From assembly GCA_028023455.1 (NCBI GenBank), contig JAQFVV010012513.1, positions 1,189,001-1,253,000 on the forward strand: a DNA stretch of 64,000 nucleotides, written 5' to 3'. The notes beneath the pieces are model-generated. The model saw nothing but the letters and a program-made list of their open reading frames with translations, made no database searches and was not told the origin of the DNA. A program made the translations under genes and the position numbers. Below, in pieces: positions 37,374 through 49,800 of this stretch. The stretch is from Epiperipatus broadwayi (taxonomy: Eukaryota; Onychophora; Udeonychophora; Euonychophora; Peripatidae). The first letter of the stretch is position 1; each line of letters starts with the position of its first letter.

Positions 37374-38240
37374 ATGTTTAATTTGTCTTTATATAAACAT
37401 AGCAAACACAAAGGCACTCAGAGACCAAGAAAGCTAAATGGTCTTGCTTTTCATTCCATTCAGGCATTGATTTATCAAAAAACCCACAACATCATACACA
37501 ACTTGGTAGCATCATATGGTTTTAACACAATTTTCCAAAAAGCTCTGCTTCAAAAGGTAACACCCACCGTCTGACCAACCAACCCCCACCAGGCAGACAA
37601 ACATGGATCACTAGACCCACAAGTCTTGTAAAACAGCACTGTCCAATAACGGACTCCACATTTGATTCTAAAATCTCATTATGGCAAGCATACACAATCC
37701 TCCATTCAATCTTACATCCTATAATCAACACACTTTATTACAACAACCAGAAACTGGTATCCAACTTTAAACGATGGAGTTTAGAGGCCAAATACCTAGA
37801 CTTCCTCATTAAATACAACATTAATGGACTACCTACAAATCACTTCCTCTTTTAAAAATGAGGTTACAACAATATAGACTCTACTTGTAGCATTTGCATG
37901 AACAGCGATGAGACATCGGATCACCTCTTCTCACAATGTACAGGACTCAGAGTAATCCAAAAAATCATATTCTCCAACACCAAGATAGATTTCCAACTGA
38001 TCTCATCTCTGAAGGATAGTATCAATACTAAAATCTACCCAATAATATGTCTCTCAATATTTTTGAACTATGCCATATGGGTTATGCATTGTAAACTAAT
38101 CATGGAACACCCACAACCTTTTATAACACAGATTTTTTCCAAAACAATGATTAAAATCCAGAAGAGAGATCAACTCCTGGCATCATCAAAAGCATTTGAG
38201 AACACTTGGACATTATACAATATGCCAAACTAACAACAAG
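37374..38240 (+). mobile_element. LINE D: C-terminal fragment of a non-LTR retrotransposon
   Basis: Plus-strand frames, joined only across stops and shifts, give FKRWSLEAKYLDFLI, then TCSICMNSDETSDHLFSQC, then about 90 codons ending TWTLYNMPN* near 38233. The Cys-x2-Cys...His...Cys arrangement with ETSDHLF is the zinc-knuckle-like C-terminal motif of many APE-type LINEs (commonly C..C....ET..HLF..C). Composition is C-rich on the plus strand, unlike the neighbours. Reverse transcriptase and endonuclease are absent. Clade not assigned. Confidence 0.75.
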
Positions 38241-38904
38241 CGGGGAAAAAGGGAGGGGTAACAATCAGATAACAAATATGTGAAAGATTTAATGTTCACA
38301 CCATCTTGCACAACATAGACTCAACAGAATTCCAAATGAAAATAACAAGATGGTTAGAAGAACAATGTAAACCTCGATTATTTGGTTTGACACCACTGTA
38401 TACATTAGAAATAATAAATTATGATTGAAACTAAACATAGCAAACATGTTTGTTTAGAAGCAATTTAATATTGTTGCTTATTTAAATTTATGTTTTTGTT
38501 TGAAGCAAATTGTGCTTCAATATTTAAGATTTAATAGTATACAGTATCAAATACATGCATTTTGGACTGGCTATTTTGAAATATTGATTCATATATTTAT
38601 TCACAGGGAACATAGCTGATTTTCTTAACATTGGAGGTGATTTGATCTTTGTGTTATATTTAAGACCAGAATTAAAATGTTGTGTAGAGGATGTAAATTA
38701 CATTGTTTTCTAGTCCACCTGTTTAAATATAATTTAATAATTTTCATAATCAGTGATGAAAATTATATGACTATATATTTAATAAATCCATTTCAGTTTA
38801 CTAATTTATTTCAGCTTCTTAAAAGTTTCAAGTCCTCATCTATAATTATCAATGATTAGTTGGATGATGGTCTCTCAGAATTTAAAATAGTTCTTAAGAA
38901 GTTT

Positions 38905-39306
38905 AAAATATCACATGCTGACCATTTCTTATGTGTACATCACCGGTAAAACAATGGCAACTCTTTCTATGCTGTAGTGCCACTTAGTGTATACCATAGT
39001 AATTAATAAATGACTATATAAGTGGATTAGCTTGGATTAAAAACATTATGGTGTTTAAAGTTTGGTATCATAGTTTTATAATTAACCTAAATAAACCGTG
39101 ATAGCAGAAGAATTACATTTGATCCAAAGATCTAGGTGCAATATTCTCAGATCCAATTATCTTTCTTGTTGAAGGCCACTAGTTAAAACTAGTCTGAAGA
39201 TATAGGTTGAACAGGGACTAGATATGAATTTTGATGCACAAATCTTCTAGCACCCATTGATTACCAAGGGTTGCATTGGGTAGTAATATTTTATGGACAG
39301 TTTTTT
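38905..39306. mobile_element. Palindromic repeat family P, copy 3 (diverged)
   Basis: The left end AATATCACATGCTGACCATT and TGCTGTAGTGCCACTTAGTG match the family's left end and arm. The right half has AGATCTAGGTGCAATATTCTCAGATCC, GAAGGCCACTAG, ACTAGTCTGAAGATA and CACCCATTGATTACCA. More diverged than copies 2, 4 and 9, so probably older. Confidence 0.7.
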
Positions 39307-40040
39307 CAGAATAATGTTTCTCTCTGTCATGACTTAGTAATGCTTTATTTAATGACAGCTTCCACATGTAGATTATTTTTCCATCACTTACTGTTTTTGA
39401 GATCTGGTTGATAACTTTATTTATTCAACTATTTTCTCTTTTCTAATATCAATCCATCTAGCTTGATGCTAATTTTTTAGTTTTTTTTAAAATAATTTCA
39501 GTAATAGCAGTTTTGTTATTGATTCTTTCTTATTAATACCACCATACATGATTCCATATTTTAAAGCAAGATCTACAATGTATGTATTTCTCAAATTGTC
39601 CATGTATTACATCCATAAATAAGTACTAATAAAATATTTATATTAAAAACTCCTCAAGAATATTGTCCTATTATTTATTAATATATTTTTATACAAAATC
39701 ATTAAATATAAGTTTAATTCTATATTTTACTTACTTCCTACATTAACAATAGTCTGACCAAGTTATCTGTAATTTAATCTTTTTTAATTTGTTGTCATCA
39801 ATTATAGCTTTCTTCTATTTTGTTAACCATTAAAAACAACTTTAGTCTTTTTTTTTTTAGCATTTTATATTTAGCTCCATTTTAGAGTCTTCATGACAGC
39901 AACATTTCTTTAAGATGTGAATCTTTATATAATTGTCACAACAATTTCGACTTATATAATAAATGACATAGAGATACATACAATATATACATATAAGTGT
40001 AATAATGCTCAAGGCTAAATGAGTTTGTAAGTGATCAATA
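39307..40040. other. A/T-rich sequence without recognisable gene
   Basis: No frame, RNA gene or element end recognised. Confidence 0.5.
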
Positions 40041-40370
40041 AAAACCTGTCAACACTTAAACAATCACAATATCAATAACAATTAACAATCACATGATCCA
40101 AAGTGCTCTCAGATCCAAAGCTCCTCACTGACGAAGGCCACAAGCCAGAAACTAGTCTGGGGATATTGGATGAGTAGGCACTAGATAGGGATTTTATGCA
40201 CCAGCTTTCTGGTATCCATTGATTACTCTGTTTAGCACAGGTGGCAATACTGTATGGAGAGAAAAGCTCTGTTTATCAACAATTAACAATCTAAAGGCGG
40301 ACACTTTGACAATAGTTTGAGATTGCTGACTGTTATTGATATTTGGATTACCGAAGTATTGACTGGTTTT
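40041..40370. repeat. 50-bp inverted repeat enclosing a P-family copy
   Basis: Left arm 40041-40090 (AAAACCTGTCAACACTTAAAC, then AATCACAATATCAATAACAA) is the reverse complement, with a few mismatches, of right arm 40321-40370 (GATTGCTGACTGTTATTGAT, then ATTTGGATTACCGAAGTATT). P copy 4 occupies most of the space between, so this looks like one foldback repeat invaded by another. Confidence 0.7.
40085..40290. mobile_element. Palindromic repeat family P, copy 4 (internally deleted)
   Basis: The left terminus AATCACATGATCC is fused directly to the core (AAGTGCTCTCAGATCCAAAGC), so nearly the whole left arm is missing. The right half is near-identical to copy 2b: GACGAAGGCCACAAGCCAG, ACTAGTCTGGGGATATTGG, CAGGTGGCAATACTGTATGG. 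AACAATTAACAATC-like sequence occurs at both edges. It may be a target duplication or microhomology, because AACAATTAA is also element sequence. Confidence 0.8.
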
Positions 40371-42120
40371 TAATATATATATATATTATAATTTAGAATG
40401 ATGTACAATAAATTACTTTGAATTTTTTCCGATGTTTAAATTATAAAATAGGGACAATGAAATCAATAAATAATATTTCACTCTGGTTATTTAAGGCGTC
40501 TCATTAATGTTACACTTAAAAAGATTTTCTCAACCAGAATAATATAATTGGTCAATCTAATCGAATCACAAGATATTGTAAGTCATAACATTTTTATAAT
40601 GAAAATAGTTGTTAATCGTGTGATAATTTATAGCGCATTTTCCGAAGGTATGAATGAAAACTGTTGTAAGTTTATTTTAACTTTAAATATATGTATTTAT
40701 TGTTGATTCAAGAGTTACATTTTTAAAGCATTTAGTTATAATGTTCATCTTTTTTTTTTCGTTTCATAATTTTTGCTTTTCAAACAAGTGAAACAAACAG
40801 GAAACATGAAAAAGGGAACGCTTGGGAGAATTTGTACCACTCAGTAAAAGCGACAGGAGCGCCGTTCAATAACATTGCTTTATTAATACGAATCAGCTAA
40901 ACTTTCTGAAAGAAGGAAAGAACGCCTCAGTGATTACATAAAAACCGTAGTTAAGAAAACCCGGAGGTTTTATACAAGTGTCAAGGAATTTCATAGACAT
41001 TTTTTTTTTACACAATTATGATTTTTTTTTCTTCTTTTGATAAAAAAAAATAACCAACTTTTTTTTAAGCAATATCTTTTTTTTTTTCAAGATATAAATA
41101 TATTTGCAAAATTTGCAATAAATGTAATTTTTGTTTAATATTTCCTTTATATTATATGAATATTAGAAGGAGTTATTGAATAGTCAAAGCAAGAAAATGC
41201 CCAGGGTTTTCGATTGTTTGGAGAAGAGGACGCAATGTTGTCACATTTGTTAATGTAAATGTGTTTCAGTCCATATAAAAAAATATATTAGTGGATATCC
41301 ACTGGTTGTGTGTGAAGGCCAGTCAGATACTTTCTGTTTAATGATAAAGAGAGAGGAAGTTGCCAAATTTTTAGGTTGCTAAGGAGGTATAAATCTCACT
41401 ATGACTGTATGCATACATATGTATGAGGCATTACTATTAGACAAATGTATAAATAGCATCTAAGAGTGTATCCAACTTAATTTTATATTAAAAAAATAAT
41501 AATTAATAGGAAAAACAGATTAAAAATAAAAATGTTAAAAACAATCTGGGCTAATTTTTAATATAGTGGTAGATTAACACACGCGGATGTTCAAAGTGCA
41601 TGTATCATGACCTAATGCCTCTTCCAGCATAGGTAGAGAAACACAATTTGGTATTTTAACCTGTTCAATTTGAAATTTTCTAATGTTGTCTTTGAAGTTG
41701 ATTTGAAACACCCCTCTTTAATTGAATCACTTTAATATCTTGCAGGATCAAAAGTTATCAAAGTATTTGAACTCATTCCTGCTCAGAATTGATACATCCA
41801 GTCAAACATTGCTCAAATATGATGTATTCAAAACATTAAAAACATTCTGAAGATCATCATTTGAACTGGCGAGAAAATTACACCAACAGCATACTATAAA
41901 CAAAAGTGCCAGGAAAGCAATATTTTTATTTTGATTTTAGTATATCCAAATTTAACCCTTTGTTATCAAAACAATATCATATCTTAATGCTTTCTTCATG
42001 GAGAAATCTATAAACAGTTCCAAATCCACATTAATATAAATGTAAAAGTTATGTTGAAAGTAAATACACTGACGTGATTAATAAGTTTTATTTCAAACAT
42101 CTAATGTAATTAACAATAAC
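40371..42120. other. A/T-rich; slightly G/C-richer at 40.79-41.0 and 41.16-41.45 kb
   Basis: At about 40790-40990 the plus strand has more CpG (AACGCTTG, AGCGACAGGAGCGCCG, AACGCC, CCCGGAGG). It shows one Lys/Arg-rich open stretch (SAKLSERRKERLSDYIK) without Met or recognised domain. The stretch could be a single-copy or untranslated segment. No element boundary is seen. Confidence 0.4.
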
Positions 42121-43008
42121 AAACTCTCTAGACATTAGTTCCACCCAGTGCAAGATTTAGTAATCAATGGATGCAGGAAGGTTTATGCATAAAATCCTCA
42201 TTTACAGCCTACTAATCCAATATCCCCAGATTAGTTTCTAGCTTGTGGCTTTTATGAATGAGGAGTTTTGGATCTGAGAGCACTGCACCTAGATCTAAGG
42301 ATCTAATGCAATACTCCAGCAACTACCCTTTATTTAGTTAGTTAACTATAAAGCTAGGAGCTCAAGATGAAAACATTTTTTTCAATCCAAACTCATTTGC
42401 TTGTATAATCATATAGATCTCAATTCAGTTCAGCATCTATACATTTTGGTATCCTTAGTTTATCAAAAATCCATTCACCAGTAGGCACTAGAGGATTTTA
42501 TATACAAACCTTCCTGCATCTATTGATAACTAAGGTCAGACTTACTGTCTGAAGATTTTGCTATTACTAATAACAGCTTGCGCAAGTATAGGAAATGATG
42601 ATCATGTGATGTTTTACTGGTTTTATACCATTCCTGCCTATAAATGATGGTGATTGTGGTGTTTGATACATCAAGGATACCAAAATGTATAGGTGCTGAA
42701 CTGGATTTAGATCTATATGATTATATAAGCAGTTAACTAAATAGGTGAAAGATGGTTGCTGGAGGGTTGCATTAGATCTTTATATCTTGATGCAGTGCTC
42801 TCCGATCCAAAACTCCACACTGAAGAAACCCACAAACTTGAAACTATTCTGGGGATATTGGATGAGTAAGCAGTAGATGAGGATTTTATGAATAAACCTT
42901 TCTGTGTCCATTGAATGCCAAAGCTTGCACTGGGTGACATTACTGTCTGGATACTATTGCTAATAACAGTTTATGTGCACCTAGGAAATGATGATCATAT
43001 GATGTTTT
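42121..43008. mobile_element. Palindromic repeat family P, copy 5 (long form)
   Basis: Left half 42121-42470 contains the arm, core (GATTAGTTTCTAGCTTGTGG, GGATCTGAGAGCACTGCACC) and spacer (CAGCATCTATACATTTTGG). The right half, 42650-42985, is its reverse complement (CCAAAATGTATAGGTGCTGA, GATGCAGTGCTCTCCGATCC, GGATATTGGATGAGTAAGC). It ends GATGATCATATGATGTTTT at 43008. Between them, 42480-42620, is a further right-arm end (TGATCATGTGATGTTTTA). Intramolecular arms are over 300 bp. The left terminus with CATCACATGATC is missing. Confidence 0.8.
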
Positions 43009-43741
43009 GTTGTTCTAAGATATTTACTTGAAGTGGAAGAGTTGTATATTCAAATGTTTAAAATTATTGAACCAAAGCTCAAAGTCATCATTTTCATAGG
43101 CCTATTTCCATCATCTATCATTCAGTGTTGAATGTCTAGAAAATATTAAACATTATTTAAACTTTTCAAATACAAACACTGTTAATAATATCACATAGGC
43201 ATCACAGGTTATAAAAGATCAGTTAGTTAGATCATTGCCTTAAAATTCAATATACAAGAATTTAAAAGTGTTAGTTTGACTCCTATACTAGCATTCTCAC
43301 AAGTCAGGCCAACAATACCTGAAGTAGAGCAGGGAATAAGATCACTCTCAACAATATTAATCAACTAACCTGTGTTGCCTATTTGTGTGTTATTTTCTAA
43401 CAGCTGTTTGTATTTGAAAATTTTAAATAATGTTTATAATTTTTAGACAGTCCACATTTAATAATAGATGATGAAAATAATCCAACATATTGTTGCATCT
43501 AATATATCATTATCACTTCATTTTCATTGTTTAATCATCATATGTGATGAAGTATTGAATTACCTTATTACACCTATCACTTGATACAATGATATGCCAC
43601 GTTTGAGAACTAAAAGTACCCAGATCTGAACCCAACCTTGCACTTGCAGTTCCTGTATGTCATATGATTTCCTAAAAATAAATGTCTCAAATCTTTTACA
43701 TTTAGCAGTAATGCTTTCTTTTTTATGATTTCATGTAGAAT
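43009..43741. other. A/T-rich sequence without recognisable gene
   Basis: No structure recognised before the hAT-like element. Confidence 0.5.
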
Positions 43742-44188
43742 CTTTACAACAGGGGTGTCAAACAAGTCGATCGCAAAGCCAATTTTGGTCGATGGCGAAG
43801 TCAATCTGGCAAGAACTGTCGGGTAACAAGTGAAACAAATTAAGTCAAGATTTTCAAGTTTTTTTTATTTTTGTTTTTGTTCTAAATTTTTTTCCAATTC
43901 TAGATAAGTGAAGTCCACTAAGTCGTATCATAATCTTGACTTAATGTAATTTGAGTTAATAAATATTGTTAATAATTACTCATGTTGCTTTAATTCCCCA
44001 GGACCTGAGTTTTGTGGCCTGTTAAATAATTGTTATTTTTTACTAGGTAGATATATAAAAATGATATATATTTCACATCTCCCTCGACTTAGACTATGCC
44101 TATGACAATATGACAAGTCGATCGCAACACATTTCCAAAATAAAAAGTAAATCTTATGAACACGAAAGTTGCCACCCCTGCTTTACAA
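43742..44188. mobile_element. hAT-type miniature transposon 1 with 8-bp target duplication
   Basis: The element is 43750-44180 (431 bp). Its left end is CAGGGGTGTCAAAC and its right end, reverse-complemented, is CAGGGGTGGCAAC. The exact duplication CTTTACAA flanks it (43742-43749 and 44181-44188). Eight-base duplications and CAGGGGTG-type ends are hallmarks of hAT elements. AAGTCGATCGCAA occurs as a direct repeat near both ends (about 43764 and 44114). No transposase is encoded; a 64-codon minus frame overlapping the left end is incidental. Confidence 0.93.
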
Positions 44189-44197
44189 GATGACACC

Positions 44198-44307
44198 TTT
44201 TTTTTTCATGTCATAGCATCGGCGGGAGGCGAACCCACAACCGTCTGCAACCAACTACTTGCTTGCAAGGCGGCTGTGATGACCTCTCGGCTAACAACGT
44301 TGCTGAC
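44198..44307 (-). mobile_element. SINE on the minus strand
   Basis: Read on the minus strand: GTCAGCAACGTTGTTAGCCG, AGAGGTCATCACAGCCGCC, GTGGGTTCGCCTCCCG (B-box) and CCGATGCTATGACATG, then a run of nine A. It has an extra ~10 bases in the anticodon-side region compared with the other copies. It lies ten bases from the right target duplication of the hAT-like element. The plus frame at 44156-44338 is a shadow of it. Confidence 0.85.
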
Positions 44308-44891
44308 TACCTTTCAATACCATCCCAAAAGCTTTTAATTAACTGACTTCATAGTTATGACTTTTATTCACAGTAAATATCATAACTTTCTCGAGAGTCT
44401 TAAACTCACATCAAGTTTTATATGAACATGGTTATTGATTAAAAACTGTCAATACAAGAATAAAAAAGAGTTTTGCGTTAGTGGATTATGAGTGATAATT
44501 AAAATAAGTAGTATATTTTTTTTATAATTTATTTTTATATTTATTAAAATTAAATTTAAAAAAAAATGAAAATTTTTTTAAAGACCAGATCAGATGTCTT
44601 AATAAATCCATATATTCTTAAAAGTTATATATCACCATTAAAATGTAAACTATCTCCATAAAGTCAGTAGGGACTATAGTCTAATTGATCTTGGGGTAAC
44701 AAAGGGTGGTTTTATTCTCATGAAATTTTAGTTGGTAATACTGATTTGGGATAGGGAGATTACACGGATCTATTCTGGTACTAACATTTCCGGTACTTAA
44801 AACTTTTTGTGAACTTGGAGCAATAAATCCATTAGTTATTTTTTAAATATATATTATTCATAATCAAAATGATTACACATGATGAATATAT
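44308..44891. other. A/T-rich sequence without recognisable gene
   Basis: Nothing recognised. Confidence 0.5.
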
Positions 44892-45190
44892 CACTAAACA
44901 TCACATGATCACCATTCTTTATGCTTATGCAATCTGATTACATGGTGACAAAACTCTCCATACAGTACCACCATTCAGTGCAAGCCAGAGTAATCAATGG
45001 ATGCAGGAAGGTTTGTGCATAAAATCCCTATCTACACCCATCCAATATCTCCAGACTAGGTTTTAGCTTTTGGCTTTGTCAAAGCCATGATGGGTAGGGA
45101 CTAGATAGGGATTTTATGCACAAACCTTCCTGCATCCATTGATTATTTTGGCTTGCATTGAGTGGTGGTACTGTGTGGAGAGTATTGCTT
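44892..45190. mobile_element. Palindromic repeat family P, copy 6 (compact hairpin)
   Basis: Begins CACTAAACATCACATGATC. The left arm (CAAAACTCTCCATACAGTAC, CAAGCCAGAGTAATCAATGG, GGAAGGTTTGTGCATAAAAT) is followed within ~70 bases by its complement (ATTTTATGCACAAACCTTCC, ATCCATTGATTATTTTGGCT, GTACTGTGTGGAGAGTATTG). The arms are ~110 bp with most of the core deleted, giving a near-continuous hairpin. The right terminal ATGTGATG end is missing. Confidence 0.82.
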
Positions 45191-46641
45191 TTGCATAGAA
45201 TGGATATATCATTGACTATGTAGAGGTTACAGTAAAAAAAATTGAGTATATTATCGCACGTGACAGATATATGTTTGTTATTTGTAAGGGTCAAAATGCA
45301 AAATAGATAAAAAAACACTTCAAATTTGAATTCATTATAGTTATATAGTAAAATACATTAAAACATTTTTTCCCACTTCTAATCAATAACAATAAACAAA
45401 GAAATATAAACATAGATTTTTTTAAAAATAACATAAACATGGATATTGCTTCTAATATGACCAAAATGTCTTTAATATTAATCAATTAGATTCTTCAATA
45501 CTAGGCTTTGTGAAATGTTTGCAACCATCACCACAAATGTTCAAGGCATACAATTGCATCAACTGCAAAAGTTGTGGTATCTCTCGAATATAATTTACTT
45601 TCAAATATCATACCCCATTAAAAAATTATGTGCTACGACTAAATTGACAATATAAGTATTATGGTTTAATAATAGCAATATATAAACATGAAGCTAATCA
45701 TGACCTTAAATCATAGACACTCAATATGTACTATGATATTTAAAACAGTTTGTATCACTTGAACCACTTGTGAACACTTTAGAGTTAAATGTATACATCA
45801 TAGTCATGTATTTTGGCAAGATAGACTAGTACATAAAAGAAATATGTCAGAACTAAATTTTCAATAGAAGCATAACCATATATGAAAATATATATATATA
45901 TAAATTTCATCATATTTTCATAAAAGCATAACTTTTTATACATAAATAAACTTCATAAAAATATAAGAAATATTGGGCAATGTTTTGATTATTTAATATG
46001 TCTGAGCATAATTCATTAAAGTTCATAGCTTTGTCACATAATAATTATTTCTTGTCATTCTAAATATAATTTTTTTATAACTCTGTACTTAGTATTACAT
46101 ACCTTCTGCTTTTATTTTATATATATATATATATATTGTACCGGACGAAAGATTTTGGTTCCGTATATCCTGACCATGAGGATGCCACTAGTCCAAAAAT
46201 CAGAACTAGACATTTATTTTAAGGGTGGGCAGGATATACAAACATGAATGTGCCGGACTAAACCCAAGGAGAGCAAAAGCTCATAAATGTTGTTTAGACA
46301 ATTGAGAAAACACTGAGACAAACATCAGCCAAAATAACTACAAGAACTTTTTAAATTTATTAAACAATAACAAAATAAACATGAGAACTTGATCTAAATT
46401 TTCTTAGCAGATCTTAACATTGAGTGCATGCGAGCATTAATACATTAAATACCCAGGCAGACAAGTTCATTTCTCGTCTATAACATAATAAAAGCTTATA
46501 TCTTCCTGCTAATGGTTAACCCAACCAATTCCATTTTCTCTATAGAGATTTAGTAAGATGGATGCCTGTGGAGAACAATGGGACAGTGCAGACAAGCTTT
46601 TCTTAGTCCAGAAAGGAAACGTCAGAACCAAGAATGTCCTA
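45191..46641. other. A/T-rich sequence without recognisable gene
   Basis: A small inverted pair, GTATATCCTG (about 46163) and CAGGATATAC (about 46230), lies in a locally balanced stretch at 46140-46280. Nothing else recognised. Confidence 0.45.
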
Positions 46642-46848
46642 ATTCTGCAAAACACTCATGGACAAGTATGTTTAAATGAGCCAAGGTTAGTTCCACATCA
46701 GAAAAGTAACATTATGAACTATGTGATCTGAATTATAGAAAATAATTCTGCAAAATGCTCATGGACAAGTATGTTTAAACGAACAAATGTTAGCCCCACA
46801 CAAGAAAAGTAACATTATGAACTATGTAATCTGAATTATAGAAAATAA
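46642..46848 (+). repeat. Tandem duplication, two units of ~103 bp
   Basis: ATTCTGCAAAACACTCATGG (46642) and ATTCTGCAAAATGCTCATGG (46745) start two adjacent units. Both continue through ACAAGTATGTTTAAA and AAAAGTAACATTATGAACTA to GAATTATAGAAAATA. About 88-90% identical by eye; no coding content recognised. Confidence 0.93.
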
Positions 46849-49800
46849 ATCTCTACCAAGAAAACAAAATATATTCTCCAAACCACCAGCCAAAAGATCA
46901 GTGGTCTGCAGAAAATGCAAACCAAGTTTGATTAAGTTTAACTATAAAGCAAACAAACAAAAAAATAAATAAAAGAAAACTACTAAGGTCTGTCTGAGTA
47001 TTTATCAAAGGGTTAATCATAGATCTGAGAAAATATTAAGCATATAAAATATCACAGGCCATACACTCTCAAATAAGTAATAATTTAAGATGTAAAATCT
47101 TGCTACTAAGATTCTAATGTAAAAATAAAAAAAGCCAATACATTAATATTTAAATTGATAGATTACACATCATAAATATAATTTCTTTTAAGATTAAGCT
47201 GTGATTTGCTAGAGACTTAATTAGAAATTTAGCCCTGATTTTGATATGGAAAGGTAAGTTACCTCGAGGTAATATTAATTTCTGCAGTTCACACAAAGTT
47301 CAGTTTATAGTTATATATAACGGCTGTCATTTACTACAGGATCAGAGGAATGGAGGCACTATCAGGATCCGTTCTGGACTTGACACTTAGGTCATGATCG
47401 AAGTCACAATTTGGAGCTCTGGAGGTTCATCTTTGGAAAGGCTCAGCCCATCATGTTGTAATTATTTGTGGCATATATTATAGGCATGGCATCTGAATGA
47501 CTGCTACTATGACGGTAAATCGTAGAATTATTGTCAGTCAATGGAAATTCAACTTTGTGATTCTCATGGAACAAATATCAAATAACAATTAGAATCATTT
47601 TAATGATGCCGCAGTTCAATAACAGCTAAAATCTGGATGAATCCTCAATAATAAGAAGCTGAGCAATCAAAAAAAAAAACAAAACAACTGAATGATGAGA
47701 ATAGTCTCTCTCAATAATCTGACCACTGATTAAAAAAATACTCAGAATTATTTATGTCCATTGTTATCTCCCGCGCAATTTTTTTTTTTTGCAACTTTCA
47801 ACCAAGGTAAATCTCTATCTCCCACTCAATCTTAATTAGAAAAAACAATATATTATAGGGCTTTATCTTACAAAATTCTTATTATTTTTTTTTACATAAG
47901 AAAAAAAAACATATCAAACTAAATCTCAGCTTTAAAAATAAATCGTCATTAATTTTTTTTTTTTTAGTTTTTTAAATAAAATACTTTTATAAGAAGACTC
48001 ATTAATCTTTGCTTGATTTTAATTATTTTAAAAGAAAACAAGCTCATAAAAAAAATATTTTATACTAAAATCAACTAAGAATTAAAAATATAAGATTTCA
48101 ATATAAATAGGTATGTGTGTTATTACACATATAAAACTTGGTTTTTCTTTTTTCTAATTTACGTGATAGAACTCTTGAATTGGATAAAGTATCCGGTTCA
48201 ATATATATAAAGATGTGATTATTAATTAATTATACATTGACAAATATGTAAAATAATTAAAGTATTGGTGATACATTTTACATCTTTTATGAAGTTGAAT
48301 TCAATAAAAAATAAGAAAAATATGTTTCCATTTTAATATTTATAATTGAGCTAAGTTTATTGACAGAAGAAAGGTTTTAAAAAAGGTAAAAATATAAAAA
48401 TGATTTATTTAACAAGTTCATTGCTAATTCCTCTTTCTCTTTCAATAAAAGAATAACAGTTTAAATCATATTGCAATATTTTATTTTTACAATTAAACCT
48501 TTATTCTATATCATAATCATAATTTATTATAAATGCAAATTAATATATAAAAGATATTCCAAAAACTAATATTTAAACTTTTTAAATAGAAAAATACAAT
48601 ACTAAAGTGAAGACATAATAAAAATAATGTCTATTTTTGTAATGGATTGAAATAGTCACTTATTCATAAAAATTATTGAATGAATATTTATTTGAATTCC
48701 ATTTATAAAATAGAAATCAATTTTAGTTAAAAAATTATGAAACAAAATATGTTTTAAAATTTTAAATTATACTTATTATTAAAATTTCATAAAAAATGTC
48801 TTCACCAATATTTAAGAAACATTTTCTTTTAACAAGTAAAACAACTTCTGGTTTACCATAGTTACCATTTTAATGATTTGTACTTTTAAAAGCAAACACT
48901 TCCAAATAACATCTAATTGTAATCATATATTTTTTGGTTTAAAATAAATACTTTACAAACACATTGTATAAATAATCTTAAAATGTAAATAAATTATTGA
49001 AAATTACAATTTTTCCTTTTTGAAATACTAAAAGAAAAAAAAGCACGCCCTCAAAATCCTGTGTTCAAATGATCTACCAATCAGTGATATTTTAATTTTT
49101 TTTGCATTATGATACAACCAATTGGTCACATTCTTAGTTCTTGAATTTCAAAATCTGTATAACATCTTTACAATACTGCCACTTTCAGATTTCTTTATAA
49201 ACTAATAATTTTAGTTCCAGTTTCTACCACAAAAAAGAAGCAAACTTGCAAACAAACATTACATGTAACTGCAAAATAGAAAAGAAAAATCAAAACAATA
49301 GTAGCATCATTGCAACTTCTCAAAACAATGATTCATTCATGATTTGAAGCTAATTTGGTTAATTTATTAAATATCTAAAATTATAAAAGATTATAGACAA
49401 GGTTAAAGATATAAGAAAATTTAAATGTGAATTAACAAGGAAAGATAGAGAAGTGGAACAAACAATAACACTTTGATATTGGAATAAAAAATCCAGTAAC
49501 AAGAGAAAAAGACAGAACTACTAAAAAGTAGCACCATGATTAGGTAGTGATTATGCAATTATATATTACAGAAAGACTTCAATTATCTGAAATCTTTGGT
49601 TCAAAAGCTTTTTGTTTTGGGAATGTTTGAATTTTAATTCCCTCTTTCCTAAAACTTGGCTAAGAATCTAATCTTTGAGCAGATAGACATTTTCTTTTAA
49701 TCGTACTAGTTATGACTTTTGTTAATGTTTGACATTTAATGTTAGCATTTAAACATTTATTCTACATTAGAATTAAATAAATTGGGTTGGATTTATTAGA

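Noticed and set aside
40790-40990. Lys/Arg-rich open stretch (SAKLSERRKERLSDYIK)
   Set aside because: No start codon, splice site or domain; could be chance in a slightly G/C-richer patch.
44156-44338. 60-codon plus frame
   Set aside because: Overlaps the end of the first hAT-like element and a minus-strand SINE.
47270-47530. Possible exon after CATTTACTACAG
   Set aside because: No long frame in any phase and no clear donor site.
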